DNA of 64,000 nt from Pseudomonadota bacterium (GCA_003242475.1 QGUN01000004.1:1-64000); one strand, 5' to 3'; numbered from the stretch's first letter, positions 47,656 to 58,212 are shown. Numbers and translations: made by a program. The notes: a model not told the origin generated them from the letters alone.

Positions 47656-48963
47656 ATGAGCTATCCGAGAGCCTGGATCGAGGAGATCGCCCGCTACGAG
47701 GGGCAGGACGTGGAGCTGCGCGGCTGGCTGGAGGCGAGGCGCTCCTCCGGCAAGCTGCACTTTCTGCAGGTTCGCGACGGCACGGGCACGATCCAGTGCG
47801 TGATGTTCAAGGGGGACGTGCCCGAAGAGATCTTCGAGGAAGCCGACCATCTTCCCCTGGAGTCGTCGATCAAGATTCGCGGCACGGTCCGCGCCGACGC
47901 CCGCGCCCCCATCGGCTACGAGCTGGCCGTCAAGGAGATGGAGGTCGTCTCCCGCGCGCTGCCCGACTACCCCATCGGCCGCAAGGAGCACGGCGTGGCC
48001 TTCCTCATGGACCACCGCCACCTCTGGCTCCGCTCCAACCGGCAGCGGGTGATCATGGCGGTCCGCCATACCATCGTGAAGGCGATCCGCGACTTCTTCG
48101 ACGAGCGCGGCTTCCGCCTCGTCGACGCCCCGATCTTCACGCCCGCCGCCTGCGAGGGAACGACCACGCTCTTCGAGGTCCCCTACTTCGACCTGGGCCA
48201 CGCCTATCTCACCCAGAGCGGCCAGCTCTACGGCGAGGCCGCGGCCATGGCCTACGGCAAGATCTACACCTTCGGCCCCACCTTCCGCGCCGAGAAGTCC
48301 AAGACGCGGCGCCACCTCACCGAGTTCTGGATGGTCGAGCCCGAGGTGGCCTTCATGGAGCTCGACGAGGACATGGATCTGGCGGAGGACTTCCTGGTCC
48401 ACATCGTCGAGCGCGTCCTCGACAAGCACCGGCGCGACCTCGAACGAATTCTCGAGCGGGACGTCTCGAAGCTCGAGGCGGTGAAGAAGCCCTTCCCCCG
48501 CATCACCTACGACGACGCGATCCGCATCCTGCACGAGATGGGCAACGAGACGCCCTGGGGCGAGGACTTCGGCGGCGACGAGGAGACGCTCCTCGCCTCG
48601 CGATTCGACCGCCCGGTGATCGTCCACCGCTTCCCCGCGCAGACCAAGGCCTTTTACTTCAAGCGCGATCCGAACGACGAACGCCTCGCCCTCGGGATGG
48701 ACGTGCTCGCGCCGGAAGGCTACGGCGAGATCATCGGCGGTGGCCAGCGCGAAGACGACCTGGACACGCTGATCCGGCGGCTCGAGGAGCACGACCTCCC
48801 TCGGGAGCCCTTCGAGTGGTACCTCGACCTGCGGCGCTGGGGCTCGGTTCCCCACGCCGGATTCGGCCTCGGCCTCGAGCGGACCGTCGCCTGGATCTGC
48901 GGTCTGCACCACGTGCGGGAGACCATCCCCTTCCCGCGGATGATGGAGCGGATCACGCCCTGA
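47656..48963 (+). CDS. asnS: Asparaginyl-tRNA synthetase
   Basis: Charges tRNA-Asn. The 435-residue class II enzyme has an N-terminal OB-fold anticodon domain (residues 1-105: [22 protein letters not shown]) and a catalytic core with [17 protein letters not shown], motif 2 [21 protein letters not shown] and motif 3 [15 protein letters not shown]. The [14 protein letters not shown] form is the AsnRS type rather than AspRS. ATG 47656 is preferred over ATG 47641 because GAGAAGG lies just before it. A direct AsnRS route means the cell need not rely only on Gln/Asn amidation. Confidence 0.95.
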   Translation: MSYPRAWIEEIARYEGQDVELRGWLEARRSSGKLHFLQVRDGTGTIQCVMFKGDVPEEIFEEADHLPLESSIKIRGTVRADARAPIGYELAVKEMEVVSRALPDYPIGRKEHGVAFLMDHRHLWLRSNRQRVIMAVRHTIVKAIRDFFDERGFRLVDAPIFTPAACEGTTTLFEVPYFDLGHAYLTQSGQLYGEAAAMAYGKIYTFGPTFRAEKSKTRRHLTEFWMVEPEVAFMELDEDMDLAEDFLVHIVERVLDKHRRDLERILERDVSKLEAVKKPFPRITYDDAIRILHEMGNETPWGEDFGGDEETLLASRFDRPVIVHRFPAQTKAFYFKRDPNDERLALGMDVLAPEGYGEIIGGGQREDDLDTLIRRLEEHDLPREPFEWYLDLRRWGSVPHAGFGLGLERTVAWICGLHHVRETIPFPRMMERITP

Positions 48964-48999
48964 GGCGCGCGGCGTAAGGTCCGAATTTCCGAGGAATTT

Positions 49000-50430
49000 T
49001 TGAGGCCGTGCTCCGTTGTGCCCAGCGTGGCACGGCCTCGGCTCGACCCCCACGACGCGCTTTTTCCACGAACCCTCCGCCTCCCTCCTCGGCAGCTCCG
49101 GCAGGTGGCCGGCCTCTCGGTGCCCATCGCCGCGTCCATGCTCTCCTTCGCGGCGATGACCCTGGTCGACACCCTCCTCGTCGGGCACATCGGAGCGGCC
49201 GACCTCGCCGCGGTCGGCCTCGGCGGAACCGCCGCCCTCGCCCTGCTGGGCTTCTCCACCGGCATCCTCCGCCTCCTCAAGCTCCACGTCGCCCGCGAAA
49301 TGGCCGCGGGTCGCGCGCGCGAGGCAGGAGACGTCATCGGCGCCGGACTCGTCCTGGCGCCTCTGCTCGGCCTCCTGACCTTCGCCGTGGGCCACCTCCT
49401 CTCCCCCCTCCTCGGCCTGCTCGCCACCGAGGGTGCCCAAGGCAAGACGACCGCCTATTTCCTCGTGCGGCTCGCCACCGCTCCCCTCGTTCTGACCAAC
49501 GTCGTCCTGCGCGAGGCTCGCCACGGCGCGCGCGACTCGAATGCCGCCCTGCGCGCCGCCCTCGTCGCCAACGGCGTCAACCTGGTCGTGGACCTGGTCT
49601 TCCTCTACGGCCTGCGCCTCGGGGTCCTGGGCGCCGGCGCGGCGACCTGGGTGGCGGCGCTCACCGAGGTCGTCTGCCTGGCCCGTGCCCAGCGCTCGGT
49701 CCACTTCGACTGGAGCGGCGCATTTCGCCGGGCATGGAGGATCCTCGGCGAGGGCCTTCCCTCGGGCGCGCAGAATTTCCTCGAGCTGGGCGCCGCCGCA
49801 CTCCTCGGCATTCTGATCGCGCGCACGGGCCCCCTCGAGGTGGCCTCCCACCAGGTCGCCGCCCAGCTCGCGCAGCTCTCCCTGATCCCCTCGCAGGCCA
49901 TCGCCGAGGCCGGAGCCGTCCTCGCCGCCCGCGCGCTCGGCGCCGGTCAACGCGGACGCGTTCGGCTGGTGGGCCGCAGCGCCCTCGTCCTCGCCGCGTC
50001 CTGGGCGGCCTTCTGCCTCCTGCTCTTCGTGTTGCTGGGGCCAGCGCTGGCGCGCCAGATGAGTTCGGACGGCTGGGTGCAGTCCATCGCCGGCAAGCTC
50101 GTGGTCCTCGCCGCGGTTGTGCATCTCTTCAATGCACCCAACCAGGTGGCGCGCGGGATGCTGCGGGGCGTGGGCGACCTCCGCGCGCCCGCGCTGATGA
50201 GCGTGGGCCTGGCGTGGAGCGTCACCCTCCCGGTGGCGTGGCTCTTGGCCGTGGAGCGATGGATGGGGGCGATGGGCGGGTGGATCGGCCTGGGCCTGGA
50301 GGTCCTCCTCGGCGCCACCCTCTTCTGGATGCGCTTCGAGGCCGACTGCGCCGACGGTCGCCTACGCAACGCCCTGGCGCAACTCCTCCCCTCCCGGCGT
50401 CGCCGCCACCGCCAGCTGGTGCGGGCATGA
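49000..50430 (+). CDS. MATE family efflux transporter
   Basis: A 476-residue MATE/MVF-superfamily cation-coupled exporter with about 12 membrane helices in two symmetric halves (GLSVPIAASMLSFAAMTLVDTLLVG, and EGLPSGAQNFLELGAAALLGI at the second half). The substrate is unknown and may include cationic drugs. TTG 49000 with GAGGA upstream gives the longest reading; GTG 49018 or 49027 also give full transporters. It ends one base before the convergent M17-domain gene. Confidence 0.88.
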   Translation: MRPCSVVPSVARPRLDPHDALFPRTLRLPPRQLRQVAGLSVPIAASMLSFAAMTLVDTLLVGHIGAADLAAVGLGGTAALALLGFSTGILRLLKLHVAREMAAGRAREAGDVIGAGLVLAPLLGLLTFAVGHLLSPLLGLLATEGAQGKTTAYFLVRLATAPLVLTNVVLREARHGARDSNAALRAALVANGVNLVVDLVFLYGLRLGVLGAGAATWVAALTEVVCLARAQRSVHFDWSGAFRRAWRILGEGLPSGAQNFLELGAAALLGILIARTGPLEVASHQVAAQLAQLSLIPSQAIAEAGAVLAARALGAGQRGRVRLVGRSALVLAASWAAFCLLLFVLLGPALARQMSSDGWVQSIAGKLVVLAAVVHLFNAPNQVARGMLRGVGDLRAPALMSVGLAWSVTLPVAWLLAVERWMGAMGGWIGLGLEVLLGATLFWMRFEADCADGRLRNALAQLLPSRRRRHRQLVRA

Positions 50431-50431
50431 G

Positions 50432-50965
50432 TCAGAGGGGGGCTTCGAGAACCGCCCAGGGGTGGTGCGCCTCCACGACCACCAGCGCCTTGGTCACCGC
50501 GCCCACCTTCTCCCCGAGGCAAACGAGAGCTTCCAGCCCGGCCGCGTGCGCGGCCCGGGCCACCTGGTCGGCGACTTCCACGTAGCTCGCCTCGTCCTCG
50601 GAGAAGGGCGCCACCGCCACCTCCCGTCCCCCTGCCCGCGCGACCATCTCCAGCGCCGGCGCGAGAAGCGAGCGCAGATCGCGTCCTCCCGTTCCGTACA
50701 GGAAGATCCGCTCCGCCGGAACCCGCCCGGACGCGACGGTGAGGAGTTGCTCCCGATCCCGGCCCTCGAAGATGCCGCGCTCCAGGATGCGAGTGAGCGC
50801 CCCGCAGAGGCGCCAGTCCAGCAGCCCGCCAAGCCCCTGCAGCGGCCGCTCGTCGGGGTCGACGAAGACGAGGAGGTCCCGCGCCGGGAGGGTATCCAAT
50901 CCATGCAGGTCGAGCGCGTGCGCCCGCAGGACGAGCCGCTCGCGTCGGGGCGCCGTCCCGCGCAT
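50432..50965 (-). CDS. Stand-alone leucyl aminopeptidase (M17) N-terminal-type domain
   Basis: A 177-residue protein resembling only the N-terminal, macro-like domain of M17 leucyl aminopeptidases (LLVFVDPDERPLQGLGGLLD near the start, FEGRDREQLLTVASGRVPAERIFLYGTG, then a central Rossmann-like core ending around EVAVAPFSEDEASY). The C-terminal catalytic domain with its metal ligands is absent, so it is not a peptidase by itself. ATG 50965 is an estimate: it lies 16 bases after the nusB stop and has no strong ribosome site. As the last gene of the rib-nusB run its function is unknown; it could bind nucleotides or partner a peptidase elsewhere. Confidence 0.7.
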   Translation of the reverse strand: MRGTAPRRERLVLRAHALDLHGLDTLPARDLLVFVDPDERPLQGLGGLLDWRLCGALTRILERGIFEGRDREQLLTVASGRVPAERIFLYGTGGRDLRSLLAPALEMVARAGGREVAVAPFSEDEASYVEVADQVARAAHAAGLEALVCLGEKVGAVTKALVVVEAHHPWAVLEAPL

Positions 50966-50981
50966 CGGCTCGCCGGCTGCC

Positions 50982-51404
50982 TCAGAGTCGCCCGGCCGTC
51001 CGGGCGACACGGTCGAGGATGCCGTTGACGAAGGCGGCCGAGCCTTCGGCTCCGAAGGTCCTGGCGACTTCGATCGCTTCATTGATGATCACCTTCGCCG
51101 GCGTATCGGTGTACAGCAGCTCGTAGGCGCCCAGCCGCAGGACGTTCCGATCCACCCGCGCCATCCTCTCGATCCGCCAGCTCTCGCTCTCCCTCTGGAT
51201 CGCCTCGTCGAGCCTCGAAAGGTGAGCGACCACACCGCGCACCAGTTCCTCGGCGAATCGGACGGCCGCGCGCGGGGTCGGCTCGTCCAGGCTCTGCCAG
51301 AAGTCGGCGAGAACGGCCTCGAGATGGCCCGGATCGTGACTTTCCAGGACGAAGAGCGCCTGGACCGCGCGCTGTCGTCCCAGATGACGGGGCGAGACCG
51401 TCAT
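50982..51404 (-). CDS. nusB: Transcription antitermination factor NusB
   Basis: A 140-residue all-helical protein that binds boxA RNA with S10 and supports antitermination in rRNA operons. RHLGRQRAVQALFVLE is the conserved opening, followed by a variable middle and VDRNVLRLGAYELLYTDTPAKVIINEAIEVARTFG, the family signature. Start ATG 51404 overlaps ribH (ATGA); ribH-nusB is the standard adjacency. Confidence 0.95.
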   Translation of the reverse strand: MTVSPRHLGRQRAVQALFVLESHDPGHLEAVLADFWQSLDEPTPRAAVRFAEELVRGVVAHLSRLDEAIQRESESWRIERMARVDRNVLRLGAYELLYTDTPAKVIINEAIEVARTFGAEGSAAFVNGILDRVARTAGRL

Positions 51405-51874
51405 GCGCCCTCCCCGATGGCCCGGAAGAGCGTCGCCTGCTCCAGCGCCGCCAGGGCCGCCTCCTCCCCCTTGTTCCCTGCCTTGCCACCGGCGCGATCG
51501 ACGGCCTGCTCGAGGTCGTCGCAGGTCAGCACGCCGAAGCTCACCGCACAGGGCGCGGACATGGCCACCTCGCGCAGGCTGGACGTGCACGCCTGGGCCA
51601 CGTAATCGAAATGCGGCGTGCCGCCGCGCAGCACGGCGCCCAGGGCAACGACCGCGTCGTGGCGACCGCTCTGCGCCACCCGCCGCACCAGCGGCCCGAG
51701 TTCGAAGGCCCCCGCGCAGCGGTAGATGGCGATGTCGCTTTCCGCCACGCCGTGGCGCAAGAGCGCCTCGACGGCGCCGCGCTCCAGCCTCTCGGTGACG
51801 AGGGAGTTGAACCGCGCCACGCAGAGCGCCACGCGCAGCCCCGTGCCCACCAGCGTCCCTTGAACGATCCGCAT
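51401..51874 (-). CDS. ribH: 6,7-dimethyl-8-ribityllumazine synthase
   Basis: Condenses the RibB product with the ribitylamino-pyrimidine to give lumazine, the penultimate riboflavin step. The 157-residue protein shows RFN at residues 21-23, CAGAFELGPLV in the substrate loop and GAVLRGGTPHFDYVA with the catalytic His. The length is typical for an icosahedral or pentameric lumazine synthase. Its ATG overlaps the ribBA stop by one base (TGATG). Confidence 0.95.
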   Translation of the reverse strand: MRIVQGTLVGTGLRVALCVARFNSLVTERLERGAVEALLRHGVAESDIAIYRCAGAFELGPLVRRVAQSGRHDAVVALGAVLRGGTPHFDYVAQACTSSLREVAMSAPCAVSFGVLTCDDLEQAVDRAGGKAGNKGEEAALAALEQATLFRAIGEGA

Positions 51875-53055
51875 CAGCCCTCGTCCTTTCCGCCGACGAC
51901 CAGCCGCGGCCGAAGCGTCGCCACCGATGCCCCGTCTGCCTCGTCGCTGGCAACCGGGATGGGCACCTGCTCCACCACCTCCAGGCCATAGCCCTCGAGA
52001 CCGATCATCTTCTTCGGGCTATTCGTCAAGACCCGCAGGCGCCGGATGCCCAGGTCGCTCAGGATCTGGGCCCCCAGCCCGTAGTCGCGGAACGGGCCCG
52101 TGCTGCGCCGCCCGTCGTCCGGCTCGCGCATTCGGGCGCAGCGCAGGGGCGAGGCGCCACCCTCCGGTTCCTTTTGCAGATAGACGACCGCGCCGCGGCC
52201 CTCCGCCGCGATCCGCTCCAGCGAGTGGCGGAGGTTGTGCCCGCAAGGGCAAGCGGTGGAGCCGAAGACGTCGCCGATGGTGCACATCGCCTGCACGCGG
52301 ACCAGGACCGGCTCGTCGCCCGCCACCTCGCCCATGACCAGCGCCAGGTGCGTTCGCGGATCCCCCACCAGGCGATAGACGATGCCGCGGAACGTCCCGC
52401 TCTCCAGCCGGACCTCCTCCTCCTCGATCCGCTGGACCAGCTTCTCCTTCTCCAGACGGTAGCGGATCAGGTCGGCGATCGAGACGATCACCAGGCCGTG
52501 CTTCTCGGCGAAGCGCTCGAGATCGGGCATGCGGGCCATGGTGCCGTCGTCGTTCATGATCTCGCAGATCACGCCGGCGGGCTCGAGTCCCGCCAGCCGG
52601 GCGAGATCCACCGAGCCCTCGGTCTGGCCGCTACGGACGAGGACTCCGCCCTTGCGCGCCCGCAGGGGAAAGACGTGGCCCGGCCGAACCAGGTCCTCCG
52701 GGCGCGCGTCCTTGCGCACCGCCGTCCGGATGGTGTGCGCGCGGTCGTGCGCGGAGATCCCCGTGGTCACGCCGTGCGCGGCCTCGATGCTCACCGTGAA
52801 GGCCGTCTCGAAGGGCGATTGGTTGTCCGCCACCATCATCGGCAGGTTCAGCTGGCGGATCTTCTCCTCTTCCAGCGCGAGGCAGATGAGCCCGCGAGCC
52901 TCCCGGGCCATGAAGGCGATCGCCTCGGGCGTGACCAGCTCGGCGGCCATGCAGAGGTCGCCCTCGTTCTCCCGATCCTCGTCGTCCACGAGGATCACCA
53001 TCCGGCCCGCGCGGATCTCCGCGATGGCCCGCTCGACCTTCTCGAAGGCGTTCAT
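51874..53055 (-). CDS. ribBA-like: DHBP synthase with a degenerate GTP cyclohydrolase II-like domain (RibBX-like)
   Basis: A 393-residue protein. Residues 1-205 are an intact 3,4-dihydroxy-2-butanone 4-phosphate synthase ([11 protein letters not shown] at 24-34 and [21 protein letters not shown] around 124), making the four-carbon unit for riboflavin. Residues ~210-393 align with GTP cyclohydrolase II and keep three zinc-type cysteines (258, 269, 271). They lack the block that normally reads RQEGRGIGL plus the following ~20 residues, which are replaced by [17 protein letters not shown]. That loop carries catalytic Arg, so the half is probably inactive, as in RibBX proteins. The GTP-cleaving step is then encoded elsewhere. 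Confidence 0.87.
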   Translation of the reverse strand: MNAFEKVERAIAEIRAGRMVILVDDEDRENEGDLCMAAELVTPEAIAFMAREARGLICLALEEEKIRQLNLPMMVADNQSPFETAFTVSIEAAHGVTTGISAHDRAHTIRTAVRKDARPEDLVRPGHVFPLRARKGGVLVRSGQTEGSVDLARLAGLEPAGVICEIMNDDGTMARMPDLERFAEKHGLVIVSIADLIRYRLEKEKLVQRIEEEEVRLESGTFRGIVYRLVGDPRTHLALVMGEVAGDEPVLVRVQAMCTIGDVFGSTACPCGHNLRHSLERIAAEGRGAVVYLQKEPEGGASPLRCARMREPDDGRRSTGPFRDYGLGAQILSDLGIRRLRVLTNSPKKMIGLEGYGLEVVEQVPIPVASDEADGASVATLRPRLVVGGKDEG

Positions 53056-53663
53056 CGTCCTTGCTCCCTGGCGTGGGGCCGCAGAAGCCGCTCCACGTAC
53101 TTGCCGATCACGTCCCCTTCCAGGTTCACCGCAGCCCCTTGCGCCTTTTCTCCCAGCGTGGTGGACGCGAGCGTCTCGGGGATGAGCATCACCGAGAACC
53201 GGCCCTCCTGCAGGCGGTTCACCGTCAAGGAAACGCCGTCCACGGCCACGGAGCCCTTCTCCACCAGCCAGCGCTCGAGGAAAGGGGGAACGCGAAACCA
53301 GACCTCCACGAAATCGCCCCTTTGAACGCGCGACTCGATCGTCCCGACCGCGTCCACGTGGCCGAGGACCAGGTGGCCGCCAAGGCGATCCCCCAGCGCC
53401 AGGGCGCGCTCCAGATTCACCCGGCTTCCCACCCCGAGGCCGCCCATCGTGGTCCGAGCCAAGGTCTCGGGGGAGATCTCCACCGCGAAGCCCTCCGCCC
53501 CGGTCTCCACGACCGTGAGGCAGCAGCCATCCACCGCCACCGACTCGCCATGCGAGAGCGAGCGCGGGTCGATGCGCGAGGGCTGGATCCGCGCCCAGAG
53601 CCCCTCGCCCTTCCGCTCGAGGGCCTCGATTCGGCCCACGTCCTCGACGAGCCCCGTGAACAT
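53052..53663 (-). CDS. ribE: Riboflavin synthase alpha subunit
   Basis: Dismutates two lumazine molecules into riboflavin, the last pathway step. The 203-residue protein has the hallmark start [10 protein letters not shown] and two lumazine-binding domains: [16 protein letters not shown] in the first and a second repeat with [13 protein letters not shown] near residue 140, with [10 protein letters not shown] at the junction. The gene overlaps ribBA (ATGA) and follows ribD after 13 bases. The cofactor-binding residues look intact. Confidence 0.95.
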   Translation of the reverse strand: MFTGLVEDVGRIEALERKGEGLWARIQPSRIDPRSLSHGESVAVDGCCLTVVETGAEGFAVEISPETLARTTMGGLGVGSRVNLERALALGDRLGGHLVLGHVDAVGTIESRVQRGDFVEVWFRVPPFLERWLVEKGSVAVDGVSLTVNRLQEGRFSVMLIPETLASTTLGEKAQGAAVNLEGDVIGKYVERLLRPHAREQGR

Positions 53664-53676
53664 GGCTGCCCCCTTC

Positions 53677-54774
53677 TTAGCCGCTTTGGCGCCCGCGCGC
53701 ATCCAGCTCGATGCAGACGTCCGGGCCCACCCTGCGCACCGAACGGACGGAAAAGCCGAGCGCCTCCTCCACCGTCGCCGCGGCGGGCGCGCAGGCCCAG
53801 GCGGGCCCATCCCCGAAGACCTTCGGCGCCAGGTAGAGGAGCAGCCGGTCCAGAAGCCCGGCGGCCAGGAACGCCGAGAAGACCTGCGCCCCGCCCTCGA
53901 CCAGGAGACTGACGATCCCCATCTCCCCGAGGCGGACGAGCAGGTCCTCGAGATCCACGCGTCCGTCCCGGCCGGGCCGGCAGACCACGATCTCCGCACC
54001 GGAACGGCGCAGCTCGTCCGCCCGCGCGGAGTCGAAACCCTGCGCGCAGGCCACCAGCGTGCGGCCCCCCTCGCCGAAAACGCGTGCACTCGGGGGGATC
54101 TCCAGCCGGCTGGCGAGGACCACCCGCACCGGATCCCGACCTCCCGGGATGCGGGCGGTCAGCCGCGGGTCGTCGGCGCGGACCGTTCCCGAGCCCACCA
54201 GCACGGCGTCGTAAACCGAGCGGAGTTCGTGGACTTCCGCGCGCGCCTCCTCGCTCGTGATCCACCGCGACGCGCCGGTGCGGGTGGCGATGCGTCCGTC
54301 GAGCGTCGCCGCCACCTTGGCGAGGACGAAGGGGACCTTCGTGCGGATGTATTTGGCCCAGGGCTCGATGAGCGCGCGGCATTCCGCGCCGGCCACGCCC
54401 ACCTCCACCGGGATCCCTGCCGCACGCAGCCGGGCGATCCCGCGACCCGAGACCTTGGGATTGGGGTCGATGGTGCCGACGAAGACGCGGGCGATGCCGG
54501 CGGCGATCACCGCGGGCGCACAGGGAGGGGTCTTGCCCTGGTGGTCGCAGGGCTCCAGGGTGACGTAGAGGTCGGCGCCTCGGGCCAGCTCCCCCGCCGC
54601 CCGGAGGGCGAGGATCTCTGCGTGGGGTCCTCCGGCACGCTGGTGGTGCCCCTCGCCGACCACCCGACCGTCGCGAACCACCACCGCGCCCACCGGCGGG
54701 TTGGGGCTGGTCCGTCCCAGCCCCTTGCGCGCGCTGGCCAGGGCCAGGCGCATGAAGCGCTCGTGCTCGTTCAC
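53677..54774 (-). CDS. ribD: Bifunctional pyrimidine deaminase/reductase
   Basis: Performs the deamination and side-chain reduction of riboflavin synthesis. The 365-residue protein has an N-terminal deaminase domain with HAE at residues 51-53 and [11 protein letters not shown] giving zinc cysteines 76 and 85. It then has an NADPH-dependent reductase domain ([20 protein letters not shown] onwards, and [18 protein letters not shown]). The length and order are typical. GTG 54774 overlaps the nrdR stop (GTGA), so regulation is presumably through the upstream promoter; no FMN riboswitch is visible ahead of it. Confidence 0.95.
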   Translation of the reverse strand: MNEHERFMRLALASARKGLGRTSPNPPVGAVVVRDGRVVGEGHHQRAGGPHAEILALRAAGELARGADLYVTLEPCDHQGKTPPCAPAVIAAGIARVFVGTIDPNPKVSGRGIARLRAAGIPVEVGVAGAECRALIEPWAKYIRTKVPFVLAKVAATLDGRIATRTGASRWITSEEARAEVHELRSVYDAVLVGSGTVRADDPRLTARIPGGRDPVRVVLASRLEIPPSARVFGEGGRTLVACAQGFDSARADELRRSGAEIVVCRPGRDGRVDLEDLLVRLGEMGIVSLLVEGGAQVFSAFLAAGLLDRLLLYLAPKVFGDGPAWACAPAAATVEEALGFSVRSVRRVGPDVCIELDARGRQSG

Positions 54775-55229
54775 TTCTTCTTCGCCTGGAGGCGGGAGAG
54801 TTCCTCGAGGAACTGGTCGATGCTTCCGAAATGGCGATAGACCGAGGCGAAGCGCACGTAGGCCACGTCGTCGAGGGAGCGGAGCTTCTCCAGGACGATC
54901 TCGCCGATCAGCGTGGAGGGGACCTCGGTCTCTCCCCTCTCCTGCAGCACGCGCTCCACCTCGTCCGCGATCCCCTCGATCCGCTTGGCGTCGATGGGGC
55001 GCTTCACGCAGGCCCGCCGCAGCCCGGCCACCACCTTCTGACGGTCGTAGGGCTCGCGGGTGCCGTCCTTCTTGATCACCAGCGGCAGGCTCTCGCCGAT
55101 GCGCTCGTAGGTGGTGAATCGGCGGCTACAGCGCAGACACTCCCGGCGTCGCCGAATCGCTTCGCCGTCCTGCGAAAGCCGGCTGTCGACCACCCGATCC
55201 TCGAGCTCACCGCAATAGGGACACTTCAC
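54771..55229 (-). CDS. nrdR: Transcriptional repressor NrdR
   Basis: A 152-residue regulator that represses ribonucleotide reductase genes when ATP/dATP occupies its ATP cone. A zinc finger with Cys 3, 6, 31 and 34 (MKCPYC...RRECLRC) precedes the ATP-cone domain (about residues 49-139). The gene follows glyA by overlap (ATGA) and precedes ribD, the well-known glyA-nrdR-rib order. No ribonucleotide reductase gene is in the window. Confidence 0.96.
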   Translation of the reverse strand: MKCPYCGELEDRVVDSRLSQDGEAIRRRRECLRCSRRFTTYERIGESLPLVIKKDGTREPYDRQKVVAGLRRACVKRPIDAKRIEGIADEVERVLQERGETEVPSTLIGEIVLEKLRSLDDVAYVRFASVYRHFGSIDQFLEELSRLQAKKK

Positions 55230-56479
55230 GGCAGGCCGTAGAGGGGAAAGCGCCGCGCCAGCGCGAGAACCTCGTCGCGGATCCTCGCCAGCTTCCGCTC
55301 GTCTTCCGGCGCGTCCAAAACCTCCGAGATGAGATTCGCGATCGTCGCCATCTCCCCGGGCCCCATCCCGCGGGTGGTCAAGGCGGGGGTCCCGAGCCGG
55401 ATCCCCGAGGTGACGGTGGGCTTTTCGGGGTCGTGCGGGATCATGTTCTTGTTGACGGTGATCCCCGCCTTTCCCAGCGCCTCCTCCGCCACCTTCCCGG
55501 TGATCCCTCGGGGCCGGAGGTCGACGAGGAGAAGGTGGTTGTCGGTGCCGCCCGAGACCAGGCGCAGACCCGCCTCCGCCAGCCCCTTCGCCAGCGCCTT
55601 GGCATTCTCCACCACGCGCCGCTGGTAGTCGGCGAACTCGGGCTCGAGCGCCTCGCCGAAGGCCACCGCCTTCCCCGCGATCACGTGCTCCAGCGGTCCG
55701 CCCTGGATGCCGGGGAAGATCTGCGAGTCGATCACCTTGCCGAGCTCGCCCCGCGCCAAAATCAGCCCTCCGCGCGGCCCCCGCAGCGTCTTGTGCGTGG
55801 TCGAGGTGACGATGTCCGCGTGCGGGATGGGCGAGGGGTGCAGGCCCGCGGCCACCAGGCCCGCGATGTGCGCCATGTCCACGATCAGCCGGGCGCCGCA
55901 GGCATCCGCCGCCTTGCGGAAACGAGCGAAGTCGATGATGCGGGGATAGGCCGAGGCACCCGCCACGATCACCTTCGGCCGGTGCTCCACGGCCAGCGCC
56001 TCCACCTGGTCGTAGTCGATGGTCTCGTCCTCCCGCAGGCCGTAGGAGACCACCTCGAAGAGCTTGCCGGAGAAATTGGGGGGAGCGCCGTGGGTGAGAT
56101 GGCCGCCGAAGGCCAGGGACATGGCCAGGATCTTGTCGCCCGGCCGGGCCACGGCGAAGTAGGCGGCCATGTTGGCCTGCGAGCCCGAATGCGGCTGGAC
56201 GTTGGCGTGCTCGGCGCCGAAGAGCTGCTTGGCGCGGTCGATGGCGATCTGCTCGACGTCGTCGACCACCTCGCAGCCCCCGTAGTAGCGGCGCCTCGGG
56301 TAGCCCTCGGCGTACTTGTTCGTCAGCACGCTGCCGACGGCCTCCAGCACCGCGCGCGAGACGAAGTTCTCGCTGGCGATGAGTTCCAGCCCCTCGGCTT
56401 GCCGCCGCGCCTCCGCCGCGATGAGCGAATGGATCGCCGGGTCGACCTGCGAGAGGGGAAGATCGTGGGGGCTGGCCAT
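55226..56479 (-). CDS. glyA: Serine hydroxymethyltransferase
   Basis: Interconverts serine and glycine with tetrahydrofolate, a major source of one-carbon units. The 417-residue PLP enzyme has the lysine that holds PLP at residue 230 in [14 protein letters not shown], together with [13 protein letters not shown] and [15 protein letters not shown] at the N-terminus. ATG 56479 is preferred over GTG 56488 because a GAGGTGA site lies just before it. It follows rpiB closely and overlaps nrdR. Confidence 0.97.
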   Translation of the reverse strand: MASPHDLPLSQVDPAIHSLIAAEARRQAEGLELIASENFVSRAVLEAVGSVLTNKYAEGYPRRRYYGGCEVVDDVEQIAIDRAKQLFGAEHANVQPHSGSQANMAAYFAVARPGDKILAMSLAFGGHLTHGAPPNFSGKLFEVVSYGLREDETIDYDQVEALAVEHRPKVIVAGASAYPRIIDFARFRKAADACGARLIVDMAHIAGLVAAGLHPSPIPHADIVTSTTHKTLRGPRGGLILARGELGKVIDSQIFPGIQGGPLEHVIAGKAVAFGEALEPEFADYQRRVVENAKALAKGLAEAGLRLVSGGTDNHLLLVDLRPRGITGKVAEEALGKAGITVNKNMIPHDPEKPTVTSGIRLGTPALTTRGMGPGEMATIANLISEVLDAPEDERKLARIRDEVLALARRFPLYGLP

Positions 56480-56484
56480 CGGCT

Positions 56485-56934
56485 TCACCTCATGTTCTCG
56501 TCTTCGACGTCGGCGATCTTCTGAACGCGACGCTCGTGCCTTCCGCCCTCGAAGGCCGTATCGAAAAAGGCCTGGGCGATGGCGAGGCCCAGCCCCACAC
56601 CCACCAGCCGTTCACCGAGGCAGAGCACGTTGGCATCGTTGTGGGCGCGGGCGGCCCGCGCCGCGAACTCCGTGGTGCAGGGAACCGCGCGCACGCCGCG
56701 GTACTTGTTGGCCACGATGGCCATTCCCAGCCCGGTTCCGCAGACGAGGACGCCGAAATCCGCCTCGCCGGAGCCGACCTTGCGCGCCACCGTCGAGGCG
56801 AAATCGGGGTAGTCCACCGAGGCATTGCCGTGGGTGCCCACGTCCTCGACCTCGACCCCCCGCTCGCGCAGAAAGGCCGTCACGGCTTCCTTGAGCTCGA
56901 ATCCGGCGTGGTCGGAACCGATGACGACGCGCAC
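56485..56934 (-). CDS. rpiB: Ribose 5-phosphate isomerase B
   Basis: Interconverts ribose 5-phosphate and ribulose 5-phosphate, the source of the RibB substrate. The 149-residue protein carries [11 protein letters not shown] at residues 6-16 and VCGTGLGM with catalytic Cys 65. The C-terminal helix is complete. GTG 56934 is used, 3 bases after the fabF stop. An rpiB-glyA-nrdR-rib order links ribulose 5-phosphate supply to riboflavin synthesis. Confidence 0.95.
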   Translation of the reverse strand: MRVVIGSDHAGFELKEAVTAFLRERGVEVEDVGTHGNASVDYPDFASTVARKVGSGEADFGVLVCGTGLGMAIVANKYRGVRAVPCTTEFAARAARAHNDANVLCLGERLVGVGLGLAIAQAFFDTAFEGGRHERRVQKIADVEDENMR

Positions 56935-56937
56935 GGC

Positions 56938-58179
56938 TTACCCGTGGAAGCGGCGGAAAGCGAGCACCACGTTCGTCCCGCCGAATCCGAAGGAATTGGA
57001 GAGCGCCACGTCCACCCGCTGCTCCCGCGCCACGTTCGGAACGTAATCGAGGTCGCATTCGGGATCGGGCGTGGTGTAGTTGATCGTCGGCGGGAGCACG
57101 CCTCGCGTGATCGCCAGCACGGTGATCACCGCCTCGATGCCGCCCGCGGCACCGAGCGTGTGGCCGATCATCGACTTGGTCGAGGAAACCGCCAGCTTGC
57201 GGGCGTGGTCGCCGAAGACCTTCTTGATCGCCGCCGTCTCGTTGGCGTCGTTGAGCGGCGTCGAGGTACCGTGGGCGTTGATGTAGCCCACCTCCTCCGG
57301 GTGGATGCCGCCGTCCTCCAGGCAGAGCCGAATGCAGGCCGGAGCGCCCTCGTCCGAGGGAGCGGTGATGTGGAACGCGTCGGCGTTGGCGCCGTAGCCC
57401 ACGATCTCACTGAGGATGTTGGCGCCGCGCTTCTTGGCGTGCTCCAGCTCCTCGAGGACCAGCACTCCCGCGCCTTCGCCCTGCACGAAGCCGTCGCGGT
57501 CCTTGTCGAAGGGCCGCGAAGCTCCCTGCGGATCGTCGTTGCGGGTCGACATGGCCCGCATGGCAGTGAAGCCGCCGATCCCCAGGGGCGTGATCGCCGC
57601 CTCCGCTCCCCCGCAGATCGCGACGTCGGCGTCGCCGCGCTGGATGGTGCGGAAGGCCTCCCCGATCGCATGAGCGCCCGTCGCGCAGGCGCTCACCGGC
57701 GACCAGGACGGCCCCCGTGCCCCCCAGCGAATCGAGATGTTCCCGGGGAGCAGGTTGACGATCATCATCGGGATGAAGAAGGGGGAAAGCCTCCTGGGCC
57801 CCTTGGCGAGCAGCGTCTTGTGTTCGTCCTCCAGCGTCGCCAGGCCGCCGATGCCGGAGCCCAGGATGGTGGCGACGCGCGCCGCCTCCTCCCCCTCGAA
57901 GGGCTTTTCGAACCCCGCCTGCCGCATCGCCATGTCGGTGGCGACCACGCCGAACTGGACGAAGCGGTCCATCCGGCGCGCCTCCTTCTTGTCGATGAAG
58001 CGCTCCGGATCGAAGCCCTTCACCTCGGCCGCGATCTGGGTGGGGAAGTCGGAGGCGTCAAAGAGAGTGATCCTTCCGATGCCGCTCTTCCCGGCGAGCA
58101 GAGCTTGCCAGGTTTCCTCCACCCCGATCCCCACCGAGGTGACCAGTCCCAACCCGGTTACGACGACACGGCGCTTCAT
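56938..58179 (-). CDS. fabF: 3-oxoacyl-[ACP] synthase II
   Basis: Condenses malonyl-ACP with acyl-ACP in fatty acid elongation. The 413-residue thiolase-fold enzyme has catalytic Cys 165 ([12 protein letters not shown]) and two histidines in [11 protein letters not shown] and [15 protein letters not shown], with the final NSFGFGGTN. The length and motif order are typical of KAS II. It is 33 bases downstream of acpP, the standard acpP-fabF pairing, and precedes rpiB. Confidence 0.96.
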   Translation of the reverse strand: MKRRVVVTGLGLVTSVGIGVEETWQALLAGKSGIGRITLFDASDFPTQIAAEVKGFDPERFIDKKEARRMDRFVQFGVVATDMAMRQAGFEKPFEGEEAARVATILGSGIGGLATLEDEHKTLLAKGPRRLSPFFIPMMIVNLLPGNISIRWGARGPSWSPVSACATGAHAIGEAFRTIQRGDADVAICGGAEAAITPLGIGGFTAMRAMSTRNDDPQGASRPFDKDRDGFVQGEGAGVLVLEELEHAKKRGANILSEIVGYGANADAFHITAPSDEGAPACIRLCLEDGGIHPEEVGYINAHGTSTPLNDANETAAIKKVFGDHARKLAVSSTKSMIGHTLGAAGGIEAVITVLAITRGVLPPTINYTTPDPECDLDYVPNVAREQRVDVALSNSFGFGGTNVVLAFRRFHG

Positions 58180-58212
58180 GGGTTCGCTTCCCGATCCCGA
58201 TGGAGGAATGCC

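Noticed and set aside
47599-50124. An 841-codon minus-strand frame opposite asnS and the MATE gene
   Set aside because: Shadow of two supported plus-strand genes; no domain.
54775-55300. FMN riboswitch before ribD
   Set aside because: ribD overlaps nrdR directly, and no RFN-type conserved loops are visible in the region.
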